A DNA stretch of 64,000 nucleotides from Zoogloea sp. 1C4. GTDB lineage: Bacteria; Pseudomonadota; Gammaproteobacteria; Burkholderiales; Rhodocyclaceae. Below the pieces are notes generated by a model. The model ran no database searches, had not been told where the DNA came from, and saw only the letters and a list, made by a program, of their open reading frames with translations. Each line of letters begins with the position of its first letter. The first letter of the stretch is position 1. The stretch lies in assembly GCF_009469605.1 (NCBI RefSeq), contig NZ_SSXU01000002.1, forward strand, positions 176,807-240,806, in the 5' to 3' direction. This document shows, piece after piece, positions 7,286-13,578 of the stretch. A program made the translations under genes and the position numbers.

Positions 7286-7315
7286 GTCGGGTTACGCTGC
7301 GCTAACCCGACCTAC
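7286..7315 (-). repeat. REP family A palindrome, copy 3 (flanks RAYT)
   Basis: Identical in its core to the copy at 6253-6282, and lying 7 bases upstream of the RAYT start codon in inverted orientation to 6697-6726. Confidence 0.88.
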
Positions 7316-7371
7316 TTGGACTGTCTGTCCGATCCGTCGCGTGCGTGCAGGAGTCTGGAAGGGAACGCAGG

Positions 7372-7397
7372 AAAGAAAAACCGGCCTGGCGGCCGGT
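7372..7397 (-). terminator. Terminator at the end of the cassette array
   Basis: On the minus strand ACCGGCC and GGCCGGT form a 7-bp stem with a 4-base loop followed by TTTTTC. It would stop transcripts leaving the last cassette gene (7445-7903). Confidence 0.6.
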
Positions 7398-7436
7398 CAT
7401 TGGAAAACGGTGCTTGACGGGGAAGTCCTTAGAAGG

Positions 7437-7443
7437 GTTAGGC
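7437..7443 (-). other. attC core-site remnant
   Basis: GTTAGGC is an integron core site and touches the TGA stop of the last cassette gene, as in attC-tailed cassettes. No matching second core is found below it, so the attC of this cassette looks truncated, perhaps by the REP/RAYT insertion. Confidence 0.4.
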
Positions 7444-7444
7444 C

Positions 7445-7903
7445 TCAGCTCCACAACTCATGGACGCGGTTATTTGCGAGCAGCCAAGCTCGACGAAACG
7501 TATGCCGAAATGACCCAAGCATCGGGGCGATGGTGGGAAGAATCACGTCTGGAGGCGTGATGATTCGCCCAGCCGTGTAGCACAGCAGTTCGACAGGATG
7601 TGGCGTTTCGTAGCTCTTGCGTAGCTTCCCGCGAACAATACGGAACGACGGATCAGCAGTTCGAATGTACTGGACGCCGCCATCATCGGGGGCCGGGTCG
7701 GAGAAAGCCTTCGCGAGGTTTGGATCGCACAACTCGACCAGTTCGAACGCGACTTTGCCCTCTTCGCCGAGTTGACACAGTAGATCAGGTTCGGGAGGAA
7801 CGCGCTTCTCGACGGTGCTGAGATCGAAAGGGAGGCCGGAGAACCGTACGAAGTCCTCAAACACCGCCAGTTCGACCTGGGATTTCTGATGCTCGTTAGA
7901 CAT
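7445..7903 (-). CDS. Cassette-borne hypothetical protein, possibly nuclease-like
   Basis: A 152-residue protein I do not recognise by name. It has VPPEPDLLC followed 14 residues later by VAFELVEL, a spacing that recalls the PD-(D/E)xK nuclease core, although the final lysine is not in place. The C-terminal half is basic and helical. The gene fills a cassette: its ATG lies 22 bases from attC at 7925-8053 and its TGA touches a core site at 7437-7443. Base composition is less GC-rich than the flanking genes. No promoter is visible; expression probably depends on upstream cassettes or an outside promoter. Confidence 0.6.
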   Translation of the reverse strand: MSNEHQKSQVELAVFEDFVRFSGLPFDLSTVEKRVPPEPDLLCQLGEEGKVAFELVELCDPNLAKAFSDPAPDDGGVQYIRTADPSFRIVRGKLRKSYETPHPVELLCYTAGRIITPPDVILPTIAPMLGSFRHTFRRAWLLANNRVHELWS

Positions 7904-7924
7904 GGCGCGGTACCTGGTTCTGAG

Positions 7925-8053
7925 GCCTAACGTTCGAGCTAAGCTGCTCGCGGAGGGAAGGCTTGTAGCCCGGTTGGCGACGATGATACGACTGGCGCCT
8001 GCCGGGCTTACAAGCCTTCCCTCCGCGAGTCAGCTTGAGCGAGTTGTTAGGCC
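7925..8053 (-). other. Integron attC site (cassette 2)
   Basis: Bounded by GCCTAAC and GTTAGGC core sites. The roughly 129 bases between fold into a long imperfect hairpin (GGGAAGGCTTGTA pairs with TACAAGCCTTCCC). It starts 4 bases from the stop of the gene at 8057-8503. Confidence 0.85.
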
Positions 8054-8056
8054 TCG

Positions 8057-8503
8057 CTATATGGGACTGCATCGGCCTGCTTTGATTGAGGGGGTGTCAT
8101 TGCCTTCTTCGCCAACTGTGCCAATAGCATCATTGCCATCCGTGACGTACCCGAATAGGTAGGTGGATAAGTATCGCCCATTCTTTCGGTTAAAGCGAAA
8201 GTCGCCGAACAGCCCGTGGCAAAATATCAAGCCTGCTTCATTGAAGCCGCCTTTGCATCCGAAGCTAGGAAGAGTGGATCCGATCGTCTTGACAACCCAT
8301 ACTGCCCCACGTTTCATCTCGTCGGAATTCGCTTTCGATAGAATCAACGTCTCGTCCACTCGAAATATGCTTGAGCTCCAGTGCTTTGTCGCCCTGTCGT
8401 AGGCGATGCCCGCTGCGCTATCGGCAACGCAAACGTAACTATTTTCTGCAAATGCAAGGTTGCAAGCACAGGCGAGAGCAACTTGGGCGATGACTTTGCG
8501 CAT
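8057..8503 (-). CDS. Cassette-borne secreted hypothetical protein
   Basis: A 148-residue protein starting with a typical Sec signal peptide (basic MRK, hydrophobic stretch, AFA cleavage motif near residue 19). The mature part has four cysteines that could form disulfides in the periplasm. No family is recognised. It occupies one integron cassette between attC sites at 7925-8053 and 8519-8599. The ATG lies 16 bases from the preceding core site, which leaves room for only a minimal ribosome-binding site. Confidence 0.65.
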   Translation of the reverse strand: MRKVIAQVALACACNLAFAENSYVCVADSAAGIAYDRATKHWSSSIFRVDETLILSKANSDEMKRGAVWVVKTIGSTLPSFGCKGGFNEAGLIFCHGLFGDFRFNRKNGRYLSTYLFGYVTDGNDAIGTVGEEGNDTPSIKAGRCSPI

Positions 8504-8518
8504 GGTCGTGTTTGCGTG

Positions 8519-8599
8519 GCCTAACGTTTTAGGTAAGGGGCGGCCCGCTTGCGGGACGTCCCAGCGGCCGAAGGCCGCGCCTTGACCGGAATGTTAGGT
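8519..8599 (-). other. Integron attC site (cassette 3)
   Basis: 81 bases bounded by GCCTAAC and GTTAGGT. The centre is an imperfect palindrome (AAGGGGCGGCCCGC...). On the minus strand the inverse core ACCTAAC follows the stop codon of the gene at 8601-8846 directly. Confidence 0.85.
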
Positions 8600-8600
8600 G

Positions 8601-8846
8601 TCATTGGCCGCACTCCGGGTTAAACACGACAAAGTGAGGAGAGCCCATGAAGAACCGATCTTTGTCGGAAAGGTGCTCATGCTCCCACGACGCGCCACGA
8701 GTTTCTATCCCATTTGCACAGTTTTCGAGGAATTTCGCAATGCGCCGTAGTTCTTCTGGTGTGGCAACGAGCGTTATTTCGGCCAACTCAGCAGGCACGA
8801 TCTCTTCAATTTCTAGGCCTTCGTCAGCGTAACCGTGAATTTTCAC
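8601..8846 (-). CDS. Cassette-borne small acidic protein, Imm32-like
   Basis: An 81-residue acidic protein with a GTG start. The pattern LRRIAKFLENCA, then WEHEHLSD, then HFVVFNPE resembles Imm32-type immunity proteins, which end in a His-x-His-Leu segment and a short hydrophobic strand. I recall this family only loosely, so the match is tentative. No toxin gene is next to it. Orphan immunity-like genes are common cargo of cassette arrays. It lies between attC sites 8519-8599 and 8853-8942. Confidence 0.55.
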   Translation of the reverse strand: MKIHGYADEGLEIEEIVPAELAEITLVATPEELRRIAKFLENCANGIETRGASWEHEHLSDKDRFFMGSPHFVVFNPECGQ

Positions 8847-8852
8847 CGTGAC

Positions 8853-8942
8853 CCCTAACGCCTGAGTTAAGCCGGCCCGCCCGATGCGGCTCCGGTCGGT
8901 CCGAGACCGCGAAGCGGGCTCGGCTTGAACGAATTGTTAGCT
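8853..8942 (-). other. Integron attC site (cassette 4)
   Basis: 90 bases bounded by CCCTAAC and GTTAGCT, with inverted inner arms (GAGTTAAGCCGGCCCGC pairs with GCGGGCTCGGCTTGAAC). It follows the stop of the gene at 8952-9260 in minus orientation. Confidence 0.82.
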
Positions 8943-8951
8943 AGCAGCTCT

Positions 8952-9260
8952 TTAAACGGTCGAATACACCATTGCAACCGCTCCGATCACGATGGTTGCG
9001 AGTGAAGCGGAAAAAATCCATTCGGCGGCAGTCAGTAGCCTTGCTGATCTTGATGTGCCTTGTTGCTTTTGGGCGAGGTAGCCCAGGACAACCACGAAAA
9101 GAAAGCCGAGTGACGAGAACAGGAAAAGATCGTCAGCGATCATCTCTACATGGTCGATCGAAGCCTTTGAAACAAGAATTGCCACGAGCGCGAGACCGAT
9201 GCTGGCAAGGGTTCCGCTGATAGAAACAAGAGTGTCGATAGACTGATCAGTGTGGGCCAC
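8952..9260 (-). CDS. Cassette-borne small membrane protein
   Basis: A 102-residue protein with a GTG start and three predicted membrane helices (about 14-30, 46-63 and 78-99) separated by short charged loops. No family is recognised. It is the sole gene of an integron cassette between attC sites 8853-8942 and 9278-9336. Small multi-helix proteins are frequent cassette cargo and their roles are mostly unknown. Confidence 0.6.
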   Translation of the reverse strand: MAHTDQSIDTLVSISGTLASIGLALVAILVSKASIDHVEMIADDLFLFSSLGFLFVVVLGYLAQKQQGTSRSARLLTAAEWIFSASLATIVIGAVAMVYSTV

Positions 9261-9277
9261 AACAATCTTCCATTGCT

Positions 9278-9336
9278 AGCTAACGCTTTGAATTCAGCGG
9301 CCGCCGAAGGCGGTCCGCTGGAATGAATTGTTAGCT
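9278..9336 (-). other. Integron attC site (cassette 5)
   Basis: About 60 bases, bounded by GCTAAC and GTTAGCT, with the compact palindrome CAGCGGCCGCC / GGCGGTCCGCTG. This is the canonical short 59-base-element size. Confidence 0.85.
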
Positions 9337-9351
9337 GGTATTGCGAGGGTG

Positions 9352-9708
9352 TCACTGGTTTTGTATTGCTTGGACAAACACAATCTTGTTTCCTGCAGGG
9401 TCGACTGCTTCAAAAGTTTTAATGAAACCATAGTCACTAATTTCACTAACTGATACATTGGCCGCTGCGCAAGTAGCGCGCTGAACATCAATGCTATTTA
9501 CACCAATAACAACTGAAGTTTGCCCAGCAGGCCCGGGATCAAGCGAAATCTGAATCCAAGCGTTTTCTGCGAGTAGCCATTCGGCGACACCTTCCGTGGG
9601 CTCGCAATCGGGTTTGCGACCGATCCATTTCTGGTACCAAGCGACAGCAGCAGGAAAATCTTTGACTGGCAGGACGCCGACTACATTTTCGAAGTTTGAT
9701 TCAGACAT
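9352..9708 (-). CDS. VOC (glyoxalase/bleomycin-resistance fold) family protein
   Basis: A 118-residue single VOC domain: VVGVLPVKDFPAAVAWYQKW at the N-terminus, a middle strand ending in a loop, and EAVDPAGNKIVFVQ at the C-terminus, the usual closing motif of glyoxalase-like subunits. VOC dimers bind metals or sequester antibiotics; the ligand cannot be read from the sequence. ATG 9708 is preferred because it starts at the domain and has AAGGAA upstream; an upstream ATG at 9753 would lie almost on the core site. It is the first cassette of the array in the direction of transcription. Confidence 0.8.
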   Translation of the reverse strand: MSESNFENVVGVLPVKDFPAAVAWYQKWIGRKPDCEPTEGVAEWLLAENAWIQISLDPGPAGQTSVVIGVNSIDVQRATCAAANVSVSEISDYGFIKTFEAVDPAGNKIVFVQAIQNQ

Positions 9709-9755
9709 GGAGCTATATTCCTTTAAATTGCTATTGCAACAGAAGTGCCTCACCC

Positions 9756-9842
9756 AGCTAACGTGAGGTATGCGACAAATGTCGCGTCCAGCAGGGTAGA
9801 CGACTGTCGTCTTCCCTGCCGATTTTTTCTAACCGGTTGTTT
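9756..9842 (-). other. Degenerate attC or attI-like site at the array head
   Basis: It has an AGCTAACG core on one side and a strong inner palindrome (GCAGGG-AGACGAC / GTCGTCT-CCCTGC), but the far core is poor (CTAACCGGTTGTTT). It may be the attC of a lost cassette or the former attachment site next to a missing integrase gene. Confidence 0.4.
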
Positions 9843-10078
9843 TCAATAACGCAGCACCGGATCAATTACGTCAGCCTGACGCCTATCATCCCGCCACTCG
9901 CTGCGCTCTATGCCGTACCAATCTACCGCGCACCGCTTCAGCTCGCAAGCATGGCGTCGGCCTGCTGCTGGCATGGGTGGGATCGGGTGACATTCGGCAC
10001 CGGCGCCGGTGTGAATGACCACGCGAAAGGAACACAGCCCGGCAGCCCCACAGCACTCCCGGGCCGTACCTCAACCCA
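9843..10078. other. Gene-free stretch above the cassette array
   Basis: I see no credible gene, no integrase remnant and no clear promoter. The open frames here lack family resemblance and ribosome-binding sites. Confidence 0.5.
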
Positions 10079-10450
10079 TCACCCCTTCTCAGCAGCCTTT
10101 GCGCTGCGCTTGGGCCGGCTGCGTTCCGATTTCTTCTTCATCCCCAGCGCGGCGATCTGGTCGGAGTCGGGGCCGAAGAGGACGACGGCTTCGTCTTTTA
10201 CGCCCATCGCGATCTTGTGGACGGCGTTGCGGTCGGTGAGGAGGGCGCTGCGGGCGGCGGCGAGGGCGTTCTCGGCGAGGATGACGGCGGTTTCCGATTT
10301 GTCGAGTTGCTCGAGCGCGACCGTGGCGGATTCCAGGCTGTAGGCGGGGTTGTGCGGGGTGTAACCGTCGATGCCCGAGAGGGCGCGGATCAGTTCGATG
10401 TCGTTCTTGAGTTGCAGCGATGAGATGCGGGGTGTTGCGCCGGTAGTCAT
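10079..10450 (-). CDS. Hypothetical protein with basic tail
   Basis: A 123-residue protein that I do not recognise. Residues 10-90 look helical (many Ala, Leu, Glu), and the C-terminal 20 residues are strongly basic (KKKSERSRPKRS). A very good ribosome-binding site (AGGAGG seven bases before the ATG at 10450) and codon use like the chromosomal genes support it as a real gene. It stands alone between the cassette array and the repeat-rich interval. The basic tail suggests nucleic-acid or membrane contact, but no function can be assigned. Confidence 0.65.
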   Translation of the reverse strand: MTTGATPRISSLQLKNDIELIRALSGIDGYTPHNPAYSLESATVALEQLDKSETAVILAENALAAARSALLTDRNAVHKIAMGVKDEAVVLFGPDSDQIAALGMKKKSERSRPKRSAKAAEKG

Positions 10451-10676
10451 ATGTCCTCCTGAGGTGATGGTTTGCCGGATGGTGTTATAAAAATGTCATG
10501 ATATCCAAAACAATCCCATCAGGGAATGCTGTATGAGTTTGTTGCCGGCGGGCAAGGGTTGTGCGGGGGTGGATGAAGCCGATGCGCGGTGCGGGTGAAG
10601 GGTGGGCAGGGCGGCGGGATGTATTCGCAATGCGTGCGTGAAGGTGTTGCCGCATTACGGGAGGTGTTTCGAGGGG

Positions 10677-10706
10677 GTAGGTCGGGTTAGCGGAGCGTAA
10701 CCCGAC
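10677..10706 (+). repeat. REP family A palindrome, copy 4
   Basis: GTAG head and arms GTCGGGTTA / TAACCCGAC with a slightly different loop (GCGGAGCG). It faces copy 5 at 10800 across 93 bases. The rest of 10451-10860 holds no gene that I can support. Confidence 0.85.
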
Positions 10707-10799
10707 ATTTCGCGGCGGGATTCGGGGCATGCGCCGTGCGCGGTTCGACCGTATCAAATGCGGTTTTGATGCCTCCCGAGCGGGTTGGGCGGGGGCGTT

Positions 10800-10829
10800 G
10801 TCGGGTTACGCTGCGCTAACCCGACCTAC
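10800..10829 (-). repeat. REP family A palindrome, copy 5
   Basis: Inverted partner of the copy at 10677; arms GTCGGGTTA / TAACCCGAC and a CTAC end. Confidence 0.85.
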
Positions 10830-10860
10830 CTTCTGCGCGGGGTGAGATTGCTTCTCGCAG

Positions 10861-11133
10861 GGCTGAGAGAAGCAATCTCAGGGGTGAGAGAAGCAATCTC
10901 AGGGGTGAGAGAAGCAATCTCAGAGGTGAGAGAAGCAATCTCAGGGCTGAGAGAAGCAATCTCGGGGCTGCGAGAAGCAATCTCGGGGCTGAGAGAAGCA
11001 ATCTCGGGGCTGAGAGAAGCAATATCAGGGGTGAGATAAACAATCTCGGGGGTGAAAGAAGCATTCGCAGGGCTGCGTGAAGGATTCGCAGCCTTGCGAG
11101 AAGGATTCACCGCCCTGGGGGAAGGATTGCAGC
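10861..11133. repeat. 21-bp tandem repeat, 13 units
   Basis: Thirteen head-to-tail 21-base units. The first eight are nearly identical and the last five decay. Each good unit contains the small inverted repeat TGAGA...TCTCA around GAAGCAA, so the array is a row of mini-hairpins. A single inverted half unit (GAGATTGCTTCTC) lies just before it at 10844-10856. Because 21 is a multiple of three, open frames run through on both strands (heptad-like LREAISG on plus), but no start signal supports translation. Confidence 0.85.
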
Positions 11134-11139
11134 CTGGTT

Positions 11140-11203
11140 GTAGGTCGGACTTCAGTCCGACACACGGTCTGCGCCCCCGTTGTCGGACTGAAGTCCGACC
11201 TAC
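11140..11203. repeat. REP family B inverted pair, locus 1
   Basis: Copy 11140-11161 (GTAGGTCGGA...TCCGAC) and inverted copy 11182-11203 (GTCGGA...CGACCTAC) are separated by 20 bases. Each is a palindrome (GTCGGACT / AGTCCGAC) with a GTAG head. It lies 16 bases from the stop of the convergent nitroreductase gene. Confidence 0.88.
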
Positions 11204-11219
11204 AGGGGGATGGGGTGGC

Positions 11220-12053
11220 TTATTTGAGGGGGAAGCCGCGGGCGTTGAGGGCTTCGACGAGGCGGTCGCGGCCGGTGAGGGCGGCGGCGTCGCGGATGCG
11301 CTTGGCGGAGTGGTTGGACCACGTGCCGCGGACCTTCATGCCCTGGCTGGCGTAGAAGGCGGCCATCGCGCCGTCGTATTCGGCAAGGCCCGCGGCCTGG
11401 GCGGGGAGGGAGTAGGTCTCGTGGTGCAGCACCACGGACTGCGGCGGGCGCGGTTTGACGGCTGCGGGCTGGGCGGGGTCGGGCGTGCCGACGCACAGGC
11501 CGAACACCGCGACCACGCGGGGCGGGAGCTGCAGCTCGGCGGCGACGTTTTCGGGCTGGTTGCGGATGCCGCCGATGTAGACGGTGCCAAGGCCGAGGGA
11601 TTCGGCGGCGGCGACGGCGTTCTGGGCGGCGAGCGAGGCGTCGATGAAGCCGACTTGCAGCATCTCCAGGTAATCCAGCGCGGCGTGGGCTTCGCCAGCG
11701 GTGGTGGCGACCTGTTCGAGGCGCGCGAGATCGGCCAGCCAGACGAGGAAGAGCGGGGCCTGGCGGATGTGGGGCTGGTCGCCGGCCATCATGGAGAGGC
11801 GCGCCTTGCGCTCGGGGTCGCGCACCGCGACGACGCTCCAGGCGTGCAGGTTGGAGGAGCTGGCGGCGGACTGGGCGGCGGCCACGATGGCGGCGAGCTG
11901 GTCATCCGAGACCGGATCGGGCAGGTAGGCGCGCACCGAGCGGTGGGCCAGCAGGTGGTCGATGATCGGCGAGCCGGCGGCGGGCACGGCCACTTCGGGC
12001 GAGCCGTAGCGGGCCTGGTAGAGGGCCTGTTGGGTGGGGGTGGGGGCGTTCAT
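11220..12053 (-). CDS. NADPH-dependent nitroreductase, NfsA-type
   Basis: A 277-residue FMN-dependent oxidoreductase of the nitroreductase superfamily. HRSVRAYLPDPV near residue 38 is the N-terminal FMN-binding motif, SAASSSNLHAWSVV follows, and LGLGTVYIGGIRNQ marks the central FMN/dimer region. The C-terminal extension (NHSAKRIRD) is typical of the larger NfsA/FRP group. Such enzymes reduce nitroaromatics, quinones or flavins in the cytosol. It stands alone, 84 bases downstream of the phasin gene on the same strand, next to an REP pair. Confidence 0.85.
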   Translation of the reverse strand: MNAPTPTQQALYQARYGSPEVAVPAAGSPIIDHLLAHRSVRAYLPDPVSDDQLAAIVAAAQSAASSSNLHAWSVVAVRDPERKARLSMMAGDQPHIRQAPLFLVWLADLARLEQVATTAGEAHAALDYLEMLQVGFIDASLAAQNAVAAAESLGLGTVYIGGIRNQPENVAAELQLPPRVVAVFGLCVGTPDPAQPAAVKPRPPQSVVLHHETYSLPAQAAGLAEYDGAMAAFYASQGMKVRGTWSNHSAKRIRDAAALTGRDRLVEALNARGFPLK

Positions 12054-12137
12054 GGCGTTCCTGACGTGTGACCCGGCAGGGGCGGGGCGCCGCCTGCCGT
12101 CAAGGCCGTGATTTTAGCGCCAGGAACGCCGGGGGAA

Positions 12138-12719
12138 TCAGCCCGCGCGGGTGCGGCGGCTGCGGGCGGGGGGCGCCACTTCGGTCTTCTCGGCGGGCTC
12201 TGCGTCGCCGGCGAGGGCTTCGGACACCTGACGCACCTGCTCCTCGACCAGATCGGTGCCCTGGGCGGCGGCATCGGCGAGGCCGTTGAAGCCGGATTCG
12301 GCCTGACGCAGGGCTTCGCGGGCGTGGTCGATCAGGGCTTCGCCGGTGGCGTCGGCGGAGAGGGCCGCGCGGTCCATCTGACGCTGCAGCACGGTGTCGA
12401 ATACCGCCACCTGATCCTTGGCCATCTGCAGCAGGGCCTGCTGGGCGTCGCCGATGATCGCGAAGCATTCGCTCACCAGCCCGGCGGATTCGCTGCGCCA
12501 TTCGGCGAGGCGTTCGAGGGGCAGGGTGTCGAAGCTGAAGCTGCGCGCTTCGGCGAGCTCTTCGAGGTGGTCGCGGCCTTCGTCCAGGGCCAGGCGTCCG
12601 GCGCGCAGGGCGAGCTCGGACAGCCGCTCGGTGGCCTCGACCCAGGCGCGGGAGGCGGCGTGCAGGTTGTCGATGGTGTGGATGCGGGTGTGCTGGATGT
12701 CGCTGGGCGAGAGGTACAT
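12138..12719 (-). CDS. Phasin family protein
   Basis: A 193-residue helical protein with the phasin family pattern: an N-terminal segment containing ERLSELALRAGRLALDEGRDHL, a central region with FSFDTLPLERLAEW, long amphipathic helices, and a basic Ala/Pro/Arg tail (ARSRRTRAG). Phasins coat polyhydroxyalkanoate granules. GGAG lies upstream of ATG 12719. It lies between the response-regulator remnant and the nitroreductase gene, all on the minus strand. No PHA synthase gene is nearby, so its place in PHA metabolism is inferred from the family only. Confidence 0.8.
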   Translation of the reverse strand: MYLSPSDIQHTRIHTIDNLHAASRAWVEATERLSELALRAGRLALDEGRDHLEELAEARSFSFDTLPLERLAEWRSESAGLVSECFAIIGDAQQALLQMAKDQVAVFDTVLQRQMDRAALSADATGEALIDHAREALRQAESGFNGLADAAAQGTDLVEEQVRQVSEALAGDAEPAEKTEVAPPARSRRTRAG

Positions 12720-12799
12720 GGCTGTCTCCGGATGGGTGGGAGGGACGGCCAGATTAGGCCGGCTCCGTTGCAGCCGGATGACATCGCCGGGCGCCGCGT

Positions 12800-13410
12800 T
12801 CAGGGCGTGAGGCGCTCCATCATGCGCACCAGATCGGGGATGGAGGCGGCCCCCATCTTGCGCATCACGTTGTGGCGATGGACCTTGACGGTCATCTCGG
12901 TGACGCCGAGCTCGGCCGCGGCCTGCTTGTTGAGCGCGCCCTTGATGACGTAGGCGATCACCTCCTTCTCGCGGGCGGTGAGGGACGCGTATTTGCGGCG
13001 GATCTCGTCCACCTCGCCGTGCTCCTTGCGGGCGGCGCGGGCGCGGGTGAGCGCAGTGTCGATGGCGCCAAGCAGGTCTTCGTCGCGGAAGGGCTTGGGC
13101 AGGAACTCGGCCGCGCCTTCCTTCATCGCCCGCACTGCCATCGGGATGTCGCCGTGGGCGGTGATGAAGATGATGGGGATGGCGTCGCCGGCGCGGGCGA
13201 GGGTCTGCTGGAGCGCGGTGCCGGTCATCCCGGGCATGCGCACGTCGAGGACCAGGCAGGCCACGCCGGGCTCCCGCGGGGAGCATCGAGGAAATCCGCC
13301 GCCGACGGGTAGGTGCGCACCGCCAGCCCCACCGAACGCAGCAGGCTGCTGAGGGCTTCGCGCACCGAGAGGTCGTCATCGACGACGTGGACGAGGTCGG
13401 ACTGGGTCAT
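12800..13410 (-). pseudogene. FixJ/TodT-type response regulator, frameshifted
   Basis: The N-terminal part (from ATG 13410: HVVDDDLSVREALSSLLRS) and the C-terminal part (LVLDVRMPG phospho-acceptor region, LPKPF lysine, LuxR helix-turn-helix with LTAREKEVIAYVIKG) are in different frames. The break lies in the C run at 13273-13275: one extra base there would read DAPRGEPGVACLVLDV and restore a 203-residue FixJ/TodT-like protein. Either the regulator is broken or the assembly has lost a base in a GC-rich run. It would be the partner of the TodS-like kinase just upstream (13579-16455). Family B REPs lie between the two genes. Confidence 0.8.
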
Positions 13411-13446
13411 GGAAATGCGGTTTGGCATCGCTTGACGATAAAGTCT

Positions 13447-13517
13447 GCAGGTCGGATTTCAGTCCGACACCCCGCGTTGATCCCGGGCCGGCGTTGTCGG
13501 ACTGAAGTCCGACCTAC
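13447..13517. repeat. REP family B inverted pair, locus 2
   Basis: Copies at 13447-13468 (GCAG head, one base different from GTAG) and 13496-13517, separated by 27 bases, lie between the kinase gene and its regulator gene. Confidence 0.87.
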
Positions 13518-13578
13518 AGGGGGGCTATCGACCAATGGGGGCTTTTTCTCTGGTGTCATGGGTGTAGGCGGGTGGTGT

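Noticed and set aside
9837-10343. 168-codon open frame on the plus strand above the cassette array
   Set aside because: It starts in the degenerate attC-like site and is antisense to the better supported gene at 10079-10450; it does not resemble an integron integrase.
10485-10757. 90-codon open frame on the minus strand
   Set aside because: It runs through a REP palindrome and has no recognisable features.
10785-11039. Open frame encoding repeated LREAISG heptads
   Set aside because: It is a by-product of the 21-bp repeat, begins in a REP element and has no ribosome-binding site.
10861-11133. CRISPR array
   Set aside because: Units are 21 bases with no variable spacers and no cas genes; it is a plain tandem repeat.
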